A model generated the notes under the pieces. That model was not told the origin of the DNA and searched no databases. It saw nothing but the letters and a program-made list of their open reading frames with translations. A DNA stretch of 23,942 bases from URNF01 sp045594105 (lineage in GTDB: Bacteria; Bacillota; Clostridia; Oscillospirales; Acutalibacteraceae): contig JAZNXY010000035.1 in NCBI GenBank assembly GCA_045594105.1, positions 1-23,942 of the forward strand. The letters are read 5' to 3'. How positions within the stretch are numbered: position 1 is the first letter of the stretch; every line of letters begins with the position of its first letter. Made by a program: the position numbers and the translations under genes. This document shows positions 1 through 7,522 of the stretch, piece after piece.

Positions 1-1
1 A

Positions 2-2281
2 ATGCCTGCCCCCGAAAAGCAGAAAAAACGTAAGAAGGAAAAGCATACCTCCATGTCCTTCTTTACAGCACTTTCTCTGTCGCTCAACAACCTGATGACC
101 AAAAAGGCACGCACCTTCTTAACCTCCTTTGCGGGCAGTATTGGAATTATCGGTATAGCACTGATTATAGCGCTATCCAACGGTGTGCAAACCTATATTG
201 ATGCGGTGCAGGAGGATACCCTTTCCACCTATCCGCTGTCCATTGAAGCGGAAAACGTGGATATGTCCTCCCTGCTCACCACCTTGACGGGTATGCACTC
301 GGGAGAAAGCAGCCACGCAAAAGATCGGGTCTATCCCAACGAGGTGTTATACGACCTTATTAACACGATGAACTCTCTTGAAACCGACACCAACAATTTG
401 GCGGCGTTCAAGAAATATTTAGACAGCAATCCCGAAGGTCTCAATGACCATGTCAGTGCTATTCGTTATGGATACGGACATACCCTTAACGTGTTTGTAA
501 AAGACCCCGACGGCAACGTCGTGCAATCCGACCTTAACGAGCTGGTTGCCCGTATTATGGGCACCGACATGCAGCAAATGCAGTCTTCCATACCCATGTC
601 AAATATGATGAGCAACACCCCTGCGTTCTCAAGCGGTATGCAGCTATGGGAAGAGATGCTCACCGACAAGGACAGCGGTAAATTAAACCCCTTACTGTAC
701 GAGCAATACGACTTAGTCTACGGCAGCTGGCCGGATGCGTACAATGAGCTTGTATTGGTGGTGGATAAAAACAACGAGGTAGCAGACATTTGTCTTTACG
801 CCTTAGGTCTTAAAACCACCGAGGAAATGCAGGATATTTTACAGGATGCATCGTCCGGTGAAGAAATTACTATGGATAAAAGTGGTTGGTCGTATGAGGA
901 CATCTGCGGTCTTACCTTCAGAATGGTATTACCTGCCGACCGTCTGCAAAAAGCCGAAAACGGCACTTTCACCGATCTCACCGAATCCGATACCGGTCTG
1001 CAATATCTGTACGACAACGGATTAGACCTGAAAATCACAGGTATTATCCGTCCGAATGAGGATGCGGTAGCGGCCATGATGAGCGGCTCTATCGGCTACA
1101 CTTCCGCACTCACCGATTATATCGCACAAAAGGGCAAGGATGCCGCCGCATTAAAAGCACAGCTTGAAAAGCCCGATGTTGACGTATTTACGGGCCTGCC
1201 GTTCAAAACGGATGATATGCAAGAGCCCACCGATGCCGAGAAGGCAGCAGATATCACCGCTCACCTCAAAGGGTTATCCACCGCCAAAAAAGCGGAAATG
1301 CTGGTTACCATCCAAAGCACCCCCACCGATGCGTACGTCAGCGGTGCGGTAGAGCAAACGCTTGCCACCCTCACCCGTGAGAAGATCGAAACCATGATGG
1401 TTTCGTCCTATGCGGAGCAAATGGGGATGGACGAGCAGAAAATCAAAGAGTATATCGCTGATATGGACGATGACACCTTGTTCGGCTACGTACGGGAGAT
1501 GCTGAAAGAGCAGATTACCGCACAGTATGCGGAAGGGGTGAAGGCACAGCTTGCCAATCTGCCCCAAATGCAGTTGGCGGCGATGTTGGATGCGGCCTTG
1601 CCCACCTACGACACGGCAACCCTGGTGCGGTTATACGATGATCACATGCCGCCCACCGTATCTGAAGCAACGTTAGCGGAAAACCTGAAATCTCTCGGGT
1701 ATATCGACAAAGAAACCCCCACCTCTATCCAACTGTACGCCGCAACCTTTGCGGACAAGGACGCCATTTCGGATATTATCGCAAAATACAACGAAACCGC
1801 AAGCGAGGAGGATTATATCAACTATACCGACTATGTCGCTCTGATGATGTCCTCGGTCACCACCATTATTTCCGCTATTTCCTATGTGCTGGTTGCGTTT
1901 GTTTCTATCTCTCTGGTGGTATCCTCCATCATGATTGGTATCATCACCTATATTTCTGTGCTGGAACGCACCAAGGAAATCGGCATTTTACGTGCTATCG
2001 GTGCCTCTAAAAAGGATATCTCCCGTGTATTTAATGCCGAAACCTTAATTGTCGGCTTTGCGGCAGGTGCCATCGGTATCGGGCTTACCCTGCTTATCTG
2101 TTGGCCCGCCAATATCATCATTCAGACGGTTACCGAAATCCCCGACCTTGCCGCCGTTCTGCCCTGGAAAGCAGGTGTGGCACTGGTCCTCATCAGTATG
2201 GTGCTGACCTATATCGCCGGTTTGTTCCCGTCACGTGTGGCAGCAAAGAAAGACCCCGTTGTAGCACTGAGAAGTGAATAA
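2..2281 (+). CDS. ABC transporter permease (FtsX/MacB type), probably 5'-truncated
   Basis: This is the membrane part of an ABC transporter of the MacB/FtsX superfamily. A charged linker (residues 1-16, rich in K/R/E) is followed by a first transmembrane helix (about residues 38-60, GSIGIIGIALIIALSNG), a very large predicted extracellular domain (about 65-615), then three helices near the C-terminus; the block VLERTKEIGILRAIGASKKD is the classic FtsX-domain signature. In related Clostridia this arrangement is normally the C-terminal half of one protein whose N-terminal half is an ATP-binding domain, joined by just such a charged linker. The ATG at base 2 is therefore probably internal and the gene likely begins before the window; no upstream sequence exists here to test this. 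Substrate unknown; peptide or lipoprotein export or envelope remodelling are family possibilities only. It ends just before a bidirectional terminator. Confidence 0.85.
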   Translation: MPAPEKQKKRKKEKHTSMSFFTALSLSLNNLMTKKARTFLTSFAGSIGIIGIALIIALSNGVQTYIDAVQEDTLSTYPLSIEAENVDMSSLLTTLTGMHSGESSHAKDRVYPNEVLYDLINTMNSLETDTNNLAAFKKYLDSNPEGLNDHVSAIRYGYGHTLNVFVKDPDGNVVQSDLNELVARIMGTDMQQMQSSIPMSNMMSNTPAFSSGMQLWEEMLTDKDSGKLNPLLYEQYDLVYGSWPDAYNELVLVVDKNNEVADICLYALGLKTTEEMQDILQDASSGEEITMDKSGWSYEDICGLTFRMVLPADRLQKAENGTFTDLTESDTGLQYLYDNGLDLKITGIIRPNEDAVAAMMSGSIGYTSALTDYIAQKGKDAAALKAQLEKPDVDVFTGLPFKTDDMQEPTDAEKAADITAHLKGLSTAKKAEMLVTIQSTPTDAYVSGAVEQTLATLTREKIETMMVSSYAEQMGMDEQKIKEYIADMDDDTLFGYVREMLKEQITAQYAEGVKAQLANLPQMQLAAMLDAALPTYDTATLVRLYDDHMPPTVSEATLAENLKSLGYIDKETPTSIQLYAATFADKDAISDIIAKYNETASEEDYINYTDYVALMMSSVTTIISAISYVLVAFVSISLVVSSIMIGIITYISVLERTKEIGILRAIGASKKDISRVFNAETLIVGFAAGAIGIGLTLLICWPANIIIQTVTEIPDLAAVLPWKAGVALVLISMVLTYIAGLFPSRVAAKKDPVVALRSE

Positions 2282-2286
2282 AAAAC

Positions 2287-2308
2287 AAGGAGTGCGTACG
2301 CACTCCTT
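2287..2308. terminator. bidirectional intrinsic terminator
   Basis: A perfect 10-bp stem (AAGGAGTGCG / CGCACTCCTT) with a 2-nt apex (TA), flanked by an A-run on the left and a T-run on the right, so it can stop transcription from both sides. It lies six bases after the ABC permease stop and overlaps the stop codon of the convergent small gene. Confidence 0.85.
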
Positions 2309-2579
2309 ATTTTTTGCCCTTTTTGTTGATTCTGCCGTCGTATCGCTGATAGCCCATCGGCTCGTTAAGGCGGGGATCCACCTCTCTATGAGTCTTTTCG
2401 GGCGGAATCCCTTGTGCAATTTCGGGAAACTCGTTATCCGAATCGGCGGTGGGTTGAATATTGTAGGTGCCGTATTTATGCAGCATCCCAAATACATCCT
2501 CGGGCATTCCCGCCACATCCGCTATGGACATTTCTGTGGTTTTTAACTGTTCTCTTGATTTTTTTGCACTATCCTCCAT
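2307..2579 (-). CDS. small hypothetical protein (90 aa)
   Basis: I do not recognise a family. The 90-residue product starts MEDSAKKSREQ, has an acidic helical N-terminal third, a central segment KYGTYNIQPTADSDNEFPEIA, a Pro/Glu/Arg-rich stretch and a basic C-terminus (NKKGKK). There is no signal peptide or membrane segment, so it is predicted to be cytoplasmic and hydrophilic. The start at 2579 is chosen because the frame upstream runs back through the terminator of the transporter gene; its ribosome-binding site is weak (GGTGAT). Its stop codon lies in the arm of the shared terminator. The gene sits downstream of the lysine transporter on the same strand but beyond that gene's terminator, and no convincing -35/-10 pair was found, so it may depend on read-through. 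The lack of overlapping alternatives and the ordered composition argue that it is real. Confidence 0.6.
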   Translation of the reverse strand: MEDSAKKSREQLKTTEMSIADVAGMPEDVFGMLHKYGTYNIQPTADSDNEFPEIAQGIPPEKTHREVDPRLNEPMGYQRYDGRINKKGKK

Positions 2580-2605
2580 ACTATCACCAACAATAGTATA
2601 TCCCA

Positions 2606-2645
2606 CAAAAAAACTCCCTCTCGTTTTAACGAAAGGGAGTTTTTG
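2606..2645 (-). terminator. terminator of the lysine transporter gene
   Basis: Stem arms are 2628-2640 and 2613-2625, with a 2-nt loop in the DNA. Read on the minus strand the 13-bp stem has one G-U pair and is followed by seven T. On the plus strand the same position would be an A-C mismatch, so it is best as a minus-strand terminator. Confidence 0.85.
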
Positions 2646-2656
2646 GCATTTGAAAA

Positions 2657-4285
2657 TTATTTTGCTTTGGTGGCAGCTTTGATGACAAACAAGGTTGCCA
2701 AGGTCAGCACAACACCGATAGGCAGAACGATGTACCAGCTCTGCACAAAACCTGCAATGATATAGCAAACGAAGGAAACCGCCGCTACGGTCAGTGCATA
2801 CGGCAACTGGGTGGACACGTGGTTCACGTGTTCACACTGTGCACCTGCGGAAGACATAATGGTGGTATCCGAAATGGGTGAGCAATGGTCACCGCAAACC
2901 GAACCTGCCAGGCAGGCGGACATACCGATAATCATCAGCTCACTGCCTGCGGGGAATACCGACAGAACGATCGGAATGAGGATACCGAACGTACCCCAGG
3001 AAGTACCGGTTGCAAAAGAGATGCCGCACGCTACCAGGAAGATGATAGCCGGCAGGAAGCTGTGCAACGCACCTGCGTTAGCCAGCGCACCCTTTACAAA
3101 CGCATCGGATTCCAACAGACCGGTCATGTTTTTGAGCGCGGTTGCCATAGTGAGAATGAGGATAGCAGGTACCATCGCGATGAAGCCCTTCGGCACGCAA
3201 GCCATCGCATCTTTGAAGGATACGAGACGGCGCGCAACCAAATAAATGACCGTCACAAGCAATACCAACACACCACCGAGCGGCAAACCAACGGTCGCAT
3301 CGGTGTTGCCGAAGGAGCCGATAAAGTCGCCGTTATAATCGCCGCCGAAGAAGCCGCCGACGTAAACGAGCGCCAGAACAGACACGATAATCAACAAAAC
3401 GATAGGCAGGATAAGGTCAACGACTTTGCCTTTGGGGTTGCCTTTTTCTGCTTCTTCACCGCCGGCAACAGTGCCGCCGAAGGTGAACAAATCACCGTTC
3501 AACGCATTGGCTTCATGTTTTTTCATCGGGCCGAAATCGAATTTCATTAAGGCAATAGCGATAATGAAAATGAAGGTCAATAAAGAATAGAAGTTATAAG
3601 GAATAGCTTTGCAGAACAGCGCGAGAGAGGAAATCTCTTCGCCGTTTGCGCCGATAACACCGCTGGTATACTCAGAGACCGCCGCCGCCCAGGAAGAAAT
3701 GGGTGCGATCATACAAATCGGTGCTGCGGTAGCATCAATCAAGTATGCGAGTTTTGCACGGGATATCTTCTGTGCATCGGTAACAGGACGCATAACGCTA
3801 CCAACAGTCAAGCAGTTGAAATAGTCGTCGATAAAGATAAGTACACCAAGCACGAAGGTGGCGAGCATAGCACCGACACGGCTCTTAATATGGGTCTGCG
3901 CCCAACGGCCGAACGCGGCAGAACCACCCGCTTTGTTGATAAGCGCTACCATCACGCCGAGCAGTACGAGGAACACGAAGATACCCGCAGTACCGGAAAC
4001 AGCATCGATAAGACCGGCCTGTACAACGGAATCCACAGTGCCTACAACGTTAAAGTTGTTGTAGAACAAACCGCCCACGACAATACCCACGAACAGGGAA
4101 CTGTACACCTCTTTGGTAATCAGCGCCAGCACGATAGCAACCAGCGGCGGTACCAAAGACCAGAAGGTGGAAATAAAGGGGTTGGTTTCAGCGGCGCCTT
4201 CGGTGGCAGCAAATACGGTTACCGTAAATACCACCAAGAGCAACACCGTGAAACCGAGGAGCAACCATTTTTTGTTTTGTTTCAT
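2657..4285 (-). CDS. lysW: NhaC-superfamily antiporter, probable lysine transporter (LysW-like)
   Basis: A 542-residue polytopic membrane protein of the NhaC (Na+/H+ antiporter) superfamily with roughly a dozen hydrophobic segments. Family hallmarks are GTSWGTFGILIPI (from residue 427) and GDHCSPISDTTIMSS (from residue 465) followed by HVNHVSTQLPYA. The sequence alone would suggest sodium/proton exchange, but the gene is preceded by a complete lysine riboswitch with its own promoter and terminator. NhaC-type proteins under this riboswitch (LysW) were predicted to be lysine transporters in published comparative genomics, so lysine uptake or exchange at the cell membrane is the better call. The ATG at 4285 has a strong site (GGAGGG) about eight bases upstream. 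The N-terminus (MKQNKKWLLLGFTVLLLVVF) is a hydrophobic first helix. Direction of transport and coupling ion cannot be told from sequence; the symbol is by analogy. Confidence 0.85.
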   Translation of the reverse strand: MKQNKKWLLLGFTVLLLVVFTVTVFAATEGAAETNPFISTFWSLVPPLVAIVLALITKEVYSSLFVGIVVGGLFYNNFNVVGTVDSVVQAGLIDAVSGTAGIFVFLVLLGVMVALINKAGGSAAFGRWAQTHIKSRVGAMLATFVLGVLIFIDDYFNCLTVGSVMRPVTDAQKISRAKLAYLIDATAAPICMIAPISSWAAAVSEYTSGVIGANGEEISSLALFCKAIPYNFYSLLTFIFIIAIALMKFDFGPMKKHEANALNGDLFTFGGTVAGGEEAEKGNPKGKVVDLILPIVLLIIVSVLALVYVGGFFGGDYNGDFIGSFGNTDATVGLPLGGVLVLLVTVIYLVARRLVSFKDAMACVPKGFIAMVPAILILTMATALKNMTGLLESDAFVKGALANAGALHSFLPAIIFLVACGISFATGTSWGTFGILIPIVLSVFPAGSELMIIGMSACLAGSVCGDHCSPISDTTIMSSAGAQCEHVNHVSTQLPYALTVAAVSFVCYIIAGFVQSWYIVLPIGVVLTLATLFVIKAATKAK

Positions 4286-4310
4286 CTTGGATTTCCCTCC
4301 GTTTCTTTTT

Positions 4311-4343
4311 TAAAAGAAAAAGGCCGCAGCAAAATGCTACGGC
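4311..4343 (-). terminator. riboswitch-controlled terminator (expression platform)
   Basis: Minus-strand hairpin with arms 4343-4335 and 4331-4323 (9 bp with one G-U pair) and a 3-nt loop, followed by TTTTTCTTTT. It sits between the lysine aptamer and the start codon, as expected for control by early termination. Confidence 0.85.
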
Positions 4344-4520
4344 ACAAAAACGTTGTTCTTGCCGATAGCACTCCACCTTGGTGACAGTATGCAGGATATT
4401 GTCCTGCATCCCAACATATTTCCGCCGGAAACCGAAAATACATTTCGGCGGCGTTTCCTTTCCCGAAAGTCGTTTTCCGCTTGCCCTGTCGGTACTCTTA
4501 AACGTCGCAACCTCTATCTT
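4323..4520 (-). ncRNA. lysine riboswitch (L box)
   Basis: Minus strand. The conserved 5' core reads GATAGAGGTTGC followed by the A-rich GTTTAAGAGTA segment. The interior carries GGAAACGCCGCCGAA, and the 3' core reads CTGTCACC..GGTGGAGTGCTATC, all typical of the lysine aptamer. The P1 helix is GATAG (4518-4514) with CTATC (4368-4364). The 3' P1 strand TGCTATCGGCA (4370-4360) can instead pair with the 5' terminator arm TGCCGTAGCA (4344-4335) with a single bulged base. So lysine binding (P1 formed) frees the terminator, and lack of lysine favours the antiterminator. This predicts repression of the downstream transporter by lysine. Confidence 0.93.
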
Positions 4521-4530
4521 TTCTGTTCCC

Positions 4531-4558
4531 ACTATACCATATATATACAGATTGTCAA
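4531..4558 (-). promoter_or_regulatory. sigma-A promoter of the lysine riboswitch/transporter transcript
   Basis: On the minus strand TTGACA (4558-4553), a 16-bp spacer and TATAGT (4536-4531). The predicted start lies just upstream of the aptamer 5' core. The -35 box is consensus. It is divergent from, and close to, the zur promoter. Confidence 0.8.
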
Positions 4559-4587
4559 CATTTTTTTGCAAAATGCAGCATTTGCGG

Positions 4588-4616
4588 TTGCAAAGAGGGA
4601 AAAGGTGTGGTACAAT
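4588..4616 (+). promoter_or_regulatory. sigma-A promoter of the zur-znu operon
   Basis: TTGCAA (4588-4593), 17-bp spacer, TACAAT (4611-4616). The expected transcription start falls at about 4623, inside the Fur-family operator. Confidence 0.75.
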
Positions 4617-4620
4617 CCGA

Positions 4621-4641
4621 AATTGAGAATAATTCTCAATT
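4621..4641. promoter_or_regulatory. Fur-family (Zur) operator
   Basis: A perfect 10-1-10 palindrome AATTGAGAAT-A-ATTCTCAATT. Its core TGAGAAT-N-ATTCTCA has the 7-1-7 geometry of Fur, PerR and Zur boxes. It overlaps the predicted transcription start and ends one base before the Shine-Dalgarno of the Fur-family gene, so binding should block the whole operon. Confidence 0.85.
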
Positions 4642-4654
4642 TGGAGGATTGGTT

Positions 4655-5059
4655 ATGACCTACCGTACTGCACAAAAGCATACGCTCATCTCTTTTTTGC
4701 GAGAAAATGCTGACAAATCCTTTACCGTAGAGGAATTGACAGCGGCACTCGGCGACGAAAACGGGGTTGGAAAAAGCACCGTATACCGTTTGTTGCCCGC
4801 CCTGGTACAATCGGGGGAGGTCAAACGGTTTTACAAGGAAAACTCCCGCAAGGCCGTGTATCAAGCGGTGGGATGCCACCATTGCGATGAGCATTTGCAC
4901 TTAAAATGCACCGACTGCGGCAAGCTGCTGCATCTGAACAACGATGCCTCCGCCGCCGTTTTACGCAATGTCTTAAGAGGCAGTCATTTTGCTGTAGACG
5001 AAAAACAAACCGTGTTGTTCGGCAGATGCGAGGGCTGTCGCAGAAAGGATCCTGTATGA
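4655..5059 (+). CDS. zur: Fur-family transcriptional regulator, probable zinc regulator Zur
   Basis: A 134-residue Fur-family repressor. Residues 1-75 form the winged-helix DNA-binding domain (VGKSTVYRLLPALVQSGEV is the typical recognition region). The C-terminal half has the family zinc site made by C85-x-x-C88 and C125-x-x-C128 and a His/Cys-rich CHHCDEHLHL segment for regulatory metal binding. Assignment as Zur rather than Fur or PerR rests on being the first gene of a zinc ABC importer operon. The start at 4655 has GGAGG eight bases upstream; an in-frame ATG at 4607 would overlap the -10 box and is rejected. The stop overlaps the znuA start (ATGA at 5056). The palindromic operator directly upstream indicates autoregulation: zinc-loaded protein represses zur-znuACB. 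Confidence 0.9.
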   Translation: MTYRTAQKHTLISFLRENADKSFTVEELTAALGDENGVGKSTVYRLLPALVQSGEVKRFYKENSRKAVYQAVGCHHCDEHLHLKCTDCGKLLHLNNDASAAVLRNVLRGSHFAVDEKQTVLFGRCEGCRRKDPV

Positions 5060-5955
5060 AAAAAGTAGTAGCCGTCATTCTGGCTTTGTTGCTGTGTGCG
5101 GGTCTTGTCGGATGTGGCAATACCGACACAGGCGGCATAAAAATTGTGTGTTCCGCCTTTCCGCAATATGACTTTCTGCGGGAGATTACCAAAGACGCAG
5201 ACGTGCAACTCACCCTTTTACTGCGTCCCGGGCAGGAAAGTCACGACTATGATCCCTCTTCCAAAGACATCGCCGCCATTCATGCAGCAAATATGTTCGT
5301 ATACGTCGGCGGCGAGTCGGACAGTTGGATCGATAAGACATTAGAAACGGTGGACACCGAAAGCAAAAGTGTTTTGAAGCTGGTGGATATGGTAGAGCCG
5401 CATGCAGAGCACGAGGGACACGACCACGGGTACGATGAACACGTGTGGACCTCCCCTGTCAATGTCAAAACCATTGTGGAGGTGTTGTGCAACACCTTAT
5501 GCGACACAGACCCGCAAAACAAAACGGTGTATCGCACAAATGCCGATGCCTACCTTGAAAAGCTCGCCCTTTTAGATACCGGCTTCCGTTCGGCAGCGGC
5601 AGCAGGGACAGGCAAAACCATCGTGGTTGCCGACCGTTTTCCGCTTCTCTATTTTTGTGAAGAGTACGGTCTTTCCTACCACGCCGCATTTGCAGGGTGT
5701 GCCGCCTCCACCGAGCCGTCCAGTGCGCAGGTAGCCACATTGATTGATACTGTGAAGGCGGAAAATATCCCTGTGGTTTTCAAAATGGAAATGTCCGCAG
5801 GCGGTGTTGCGCAAACCATTGCGGAAAGCACAGGTGCAAAGGTACGTACCTTTTACAGCTGTCACAATCTCTCGAAAACCGATTTTGAGGCAGGAGAAAC
5901 CTATCTCTCGCTTATGTATAAAAATCTGGAAAGTATAAAGGAGGCACTCGGCTGA
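5056..5955 (+). CDS. znuA: zinc ABC transporter substrate-binding lipoprotein ZnuA/AdcA-like
   Basis: A 299-residue cluster A-I metal-binding protein, anchored outside the membrane, that captures zinc for the ZnuBC importer. Residues 1-20 are a lipoprotein signal (hydrophobic core, lipobox LVGC with C20). Expected metal ligands are visible: H63 in ESHDYDPS, the His in DEHVWTSPVN, and the His in SYHAAFAG. An acidic, His-rich loop HAEHEGHDHGYDEH near residue 120 is the flexible zinc-trapping loop typical of zinc-specific members and argues against manganese. The start at 5056 overlaps the zur stop (ATGA) with AAAGGA upstream; a longer frame reaching back into zur was rejected because the signal peptide begins here. 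Its stop overlaps the znuC start by one base. Confidence 0.93.
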   Translation: MKKVVAVILALLLCAGLVGCGNTDTGGIKIVCSAFPQYDFLREITKDADVQLTLLLRPGQESHDYDPSSKDIAAIHAANMFVYVGGESDSWIDKTLETVDTESKSVLKLVDMVEPHAEHEGHDHGYDEHVWTSPVNVKTIVEVLCNTLCDTDPQNKTVYRTNADAYLEKLALLDTGFRSAAAAGTGKTIVVADRFPLLYFCEEYGLSYHAAFAGCAASTEPSSAQVATLIDTVKAENIPVVFKMEMSAGGVAQTIAESTGAKVRTFYSCHNLSKTDFEAGETYLSLMYKNLESIKEALG

Positions 5956-6659
5956 TGCGTCTTATATTGTGCCACGACGTCGTGCTCGGCTATGAGGGCC
6001 GCACAGTAGTGGAAGGGCTCGGCATGGAGGTGCACGCAGGCGATTATCTGTGCATCGTTGGTGAAAACGGCTCGGGCAAAAGCACCTTTATGCGTGCTCT
6101 TTTAGGGTTGAAAAAGCCGATTGACGGCCATATTTGCTTTGAAAACGGACTGACACGCCGTCAAATCGGGTATATGCCGCAGCAAACGGCTGTTGCCGGC
6201 GATTTTCCCGCCACCGTCAAAGAGGTGGTACAATCGGGATTGCGCGGCAGTGTTTTTCGCCCGTTTTTTACCCGTGCGGAAAAGGAAAAGCTGGAGCGTG
6301 CGTTCCGTCTGCTCGAAATCGAAGATATTAAAGATGCCGCTTATAAAGCATTGTCCGGCGGTCAGCAGCAACGGGTGCTGCTCGCACGTGCCATGTGTGC
6401 CACCGACAAGCTTTTGTTGTTGGACGAGCCCGTTGCAGGTCTTGACCCTGCTATGACCGCTTCGCTATACGCAACCATCAAAAAGCTGCATCAAAGCGGT
6501 GTCACCATTGTGATGATTTCCCACGATATTCCCGCTGCGGTGAAATATGCCACCCACATTCTGCATCTGCGCCGCCGTCCCCTCTTTTTCGGTACCGCCG
6601 CCGATTATGCGGCAAGCGAAGCGGGTAAACGGTTTCTGGAAGGGGGCGATGCGGAATGA
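5955..6659 (+). CDS. znuC: zinc ABC transporter ATP-binding protein
   Basis: A 234-residue ATPase that powers zinc import with ZnuB. Walker A GENGSGKST is at residues 36-44, the signature LSGGQQQR is near residue 134, Walker B LLLLDEP follows and the switch His lies in MISHD. Length is usual for the family. It is translationally coupled: its ATG shares a base with the znuA stop (TGATG), with AAGGAGG upstream, and its stop overlaps the znuB ATG. Confidence 0.93.
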   Translation: MRLILCHDVVLGYEGRTVVEGLGMEVHAGDYLCIVGENGSGKSTFMRALLGLKKPIDGHICFENGLTRRQIGYMPQQTAVAGDFPATVKEVVQSGLRGSVFRPFFTRAEKEKLERAFRLLEIEDIKDAAYKALSGGQQQRVLLARAMCATDKLLLLDEPVAGLDPAMTASLYATIKKLHQSGVTIVMISHDIPAAVKYATHILHLRRRPLFFGTAADYAASEAGKRFLEGGDAE

Positions 6660-7486
6660 ATATGTTTTTCTCGGAGCTGCTCGCCTTTTTTTCACTGCCG
6701 TTTGTGGGCAGAGCGTTACTTGTAGGCGGTCTTGTGGCTCTGTGTGCCGCCCTGCTCGGCGTCACACTCGTGCTCAAACGCTATTCGATGATTGGCGACG
6801 GCTTATCCCACGTTGGTTTTGCGGCAATGGCTGTTGCCGCAGCACTCAATGTGCTTGACCTGCAATTATTTATTGCCATTCCCGTTGTGATGCTTGCCGC
6901 ATTCTTACTGCTGCGGCTCGGTACGGGGGCGGGGGTCAAGGGTGATGCGGCCATCGGTGTCATTGCCACCCTCTCTCTTGCTGTCGGCTATATTTTTCTG
7001 TACCGTGCAGGCACCAATGTGGATATTTCCGCCTATATGTTTGGCAATATGTTCACCATTCGGGACACCGATGCCTGGACTTCTGTCGGTATCTGCACAA
7101 CGGTACTGCTCTTTTACTTGCTGTTTTATCACAAGCTGTTTGCGGTAACCTTCGATGAGACCTTCGCAAAGGCGGGCGGTATGCCTGTCACAGCATATAA
7201 CACGGTCATCGCCGCCACCACCGCTGTCACGGTGGTGCTCGGTATGCGTATGATGGGTACACTGTTGATTACCGCCTTGGTGATTTTCCCCGCACTCACC
7301 GCCATGCGCATATGCAAGAGCTTCAAAAGCGTGGTTATCACCGCCGCTGTTGTATCTCTTACCTGCTTCTGTATCGGCACGGTTGCGGCACACTTCCTCA
7401 ACTTCCCGGCAGGGTCTACCGTTGTGGTGGCAAACGGTATTGCGTTTGCGGCATTCTCCCTGATTGGTATGATACGTAACAAATAA
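6656..7486 (+). CDS. znuB: zinc ABC transporter permease
   Basis: A 276-residue integral membrane protein of the ABC-3 (ZnuB/AdcB) family that forms the zinc channel. About eight hydrophobic segments are visible. The family segment RYSMIGDGLSHVGFAAMAVA is near residues 42-60, and MRMMGTLLITALVIFPALTA contains the conserved region that contacts the ATPase. The start overlaps the znuC stop (ATGA), so znuC and znuB are coupled. It is the last gene of the operon and is followed directly by a strong terminator. Confidence 0.93.
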   Translation: MNMFFSELLAFFSLPFVGRALLVGGLVALCAALLGVTLVLKRYSMIGDGLSHVGFAAMAVAAALNVLDLQLFIAIPVVMLAAFLLLRLGTGAGVKGDAAIGVIATLSLAVGYIFLYRAGTNVDISAYMFGNMFTIRDTDAWTSVGICTTVLLFYLLFYHKLFAVTFDETFAKAGGMPVTAYNTVIAATTAVTVVLGMRMMGTLLITALVIFPALTAMRICKSFKSVVITAAVVSLTCFCIGTVAAHFLNFPAGSTVVVANGIAFAAFSLIGMIRNK

Positions 7487-7519
7487 AAAACACGGTGTGC
7501 AAAGCACACCGTGTTTTTT
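7485..7519. terminator. bidirectional terminator between znuB and the M20 hydrolase
   Basis: A 10-bp perfect stem CACGGTGTGC / GCACACCGTG with an AAA loop, flanked by A6 and T6, so the paired region can extend to 16 bp. It serves both convergent genes. Confidence 0.9.
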
Positions 7520-7522
7520 GAC

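Noticed and set aside
2885..4384. Several plus-strand open frames opposite the lysine transporter
   Set aside because: They encode Gln/Arg/His-rich sequences typical of antisense shadows; the transporter frame has full family motifs.
4607..4654. Upstream ATG at 4607 as the start of zur
   Set aside because: It overlaps the -10 box and operator; ATG at 4655 has GGAGG at good spacing and gives the normal Fur-family length.
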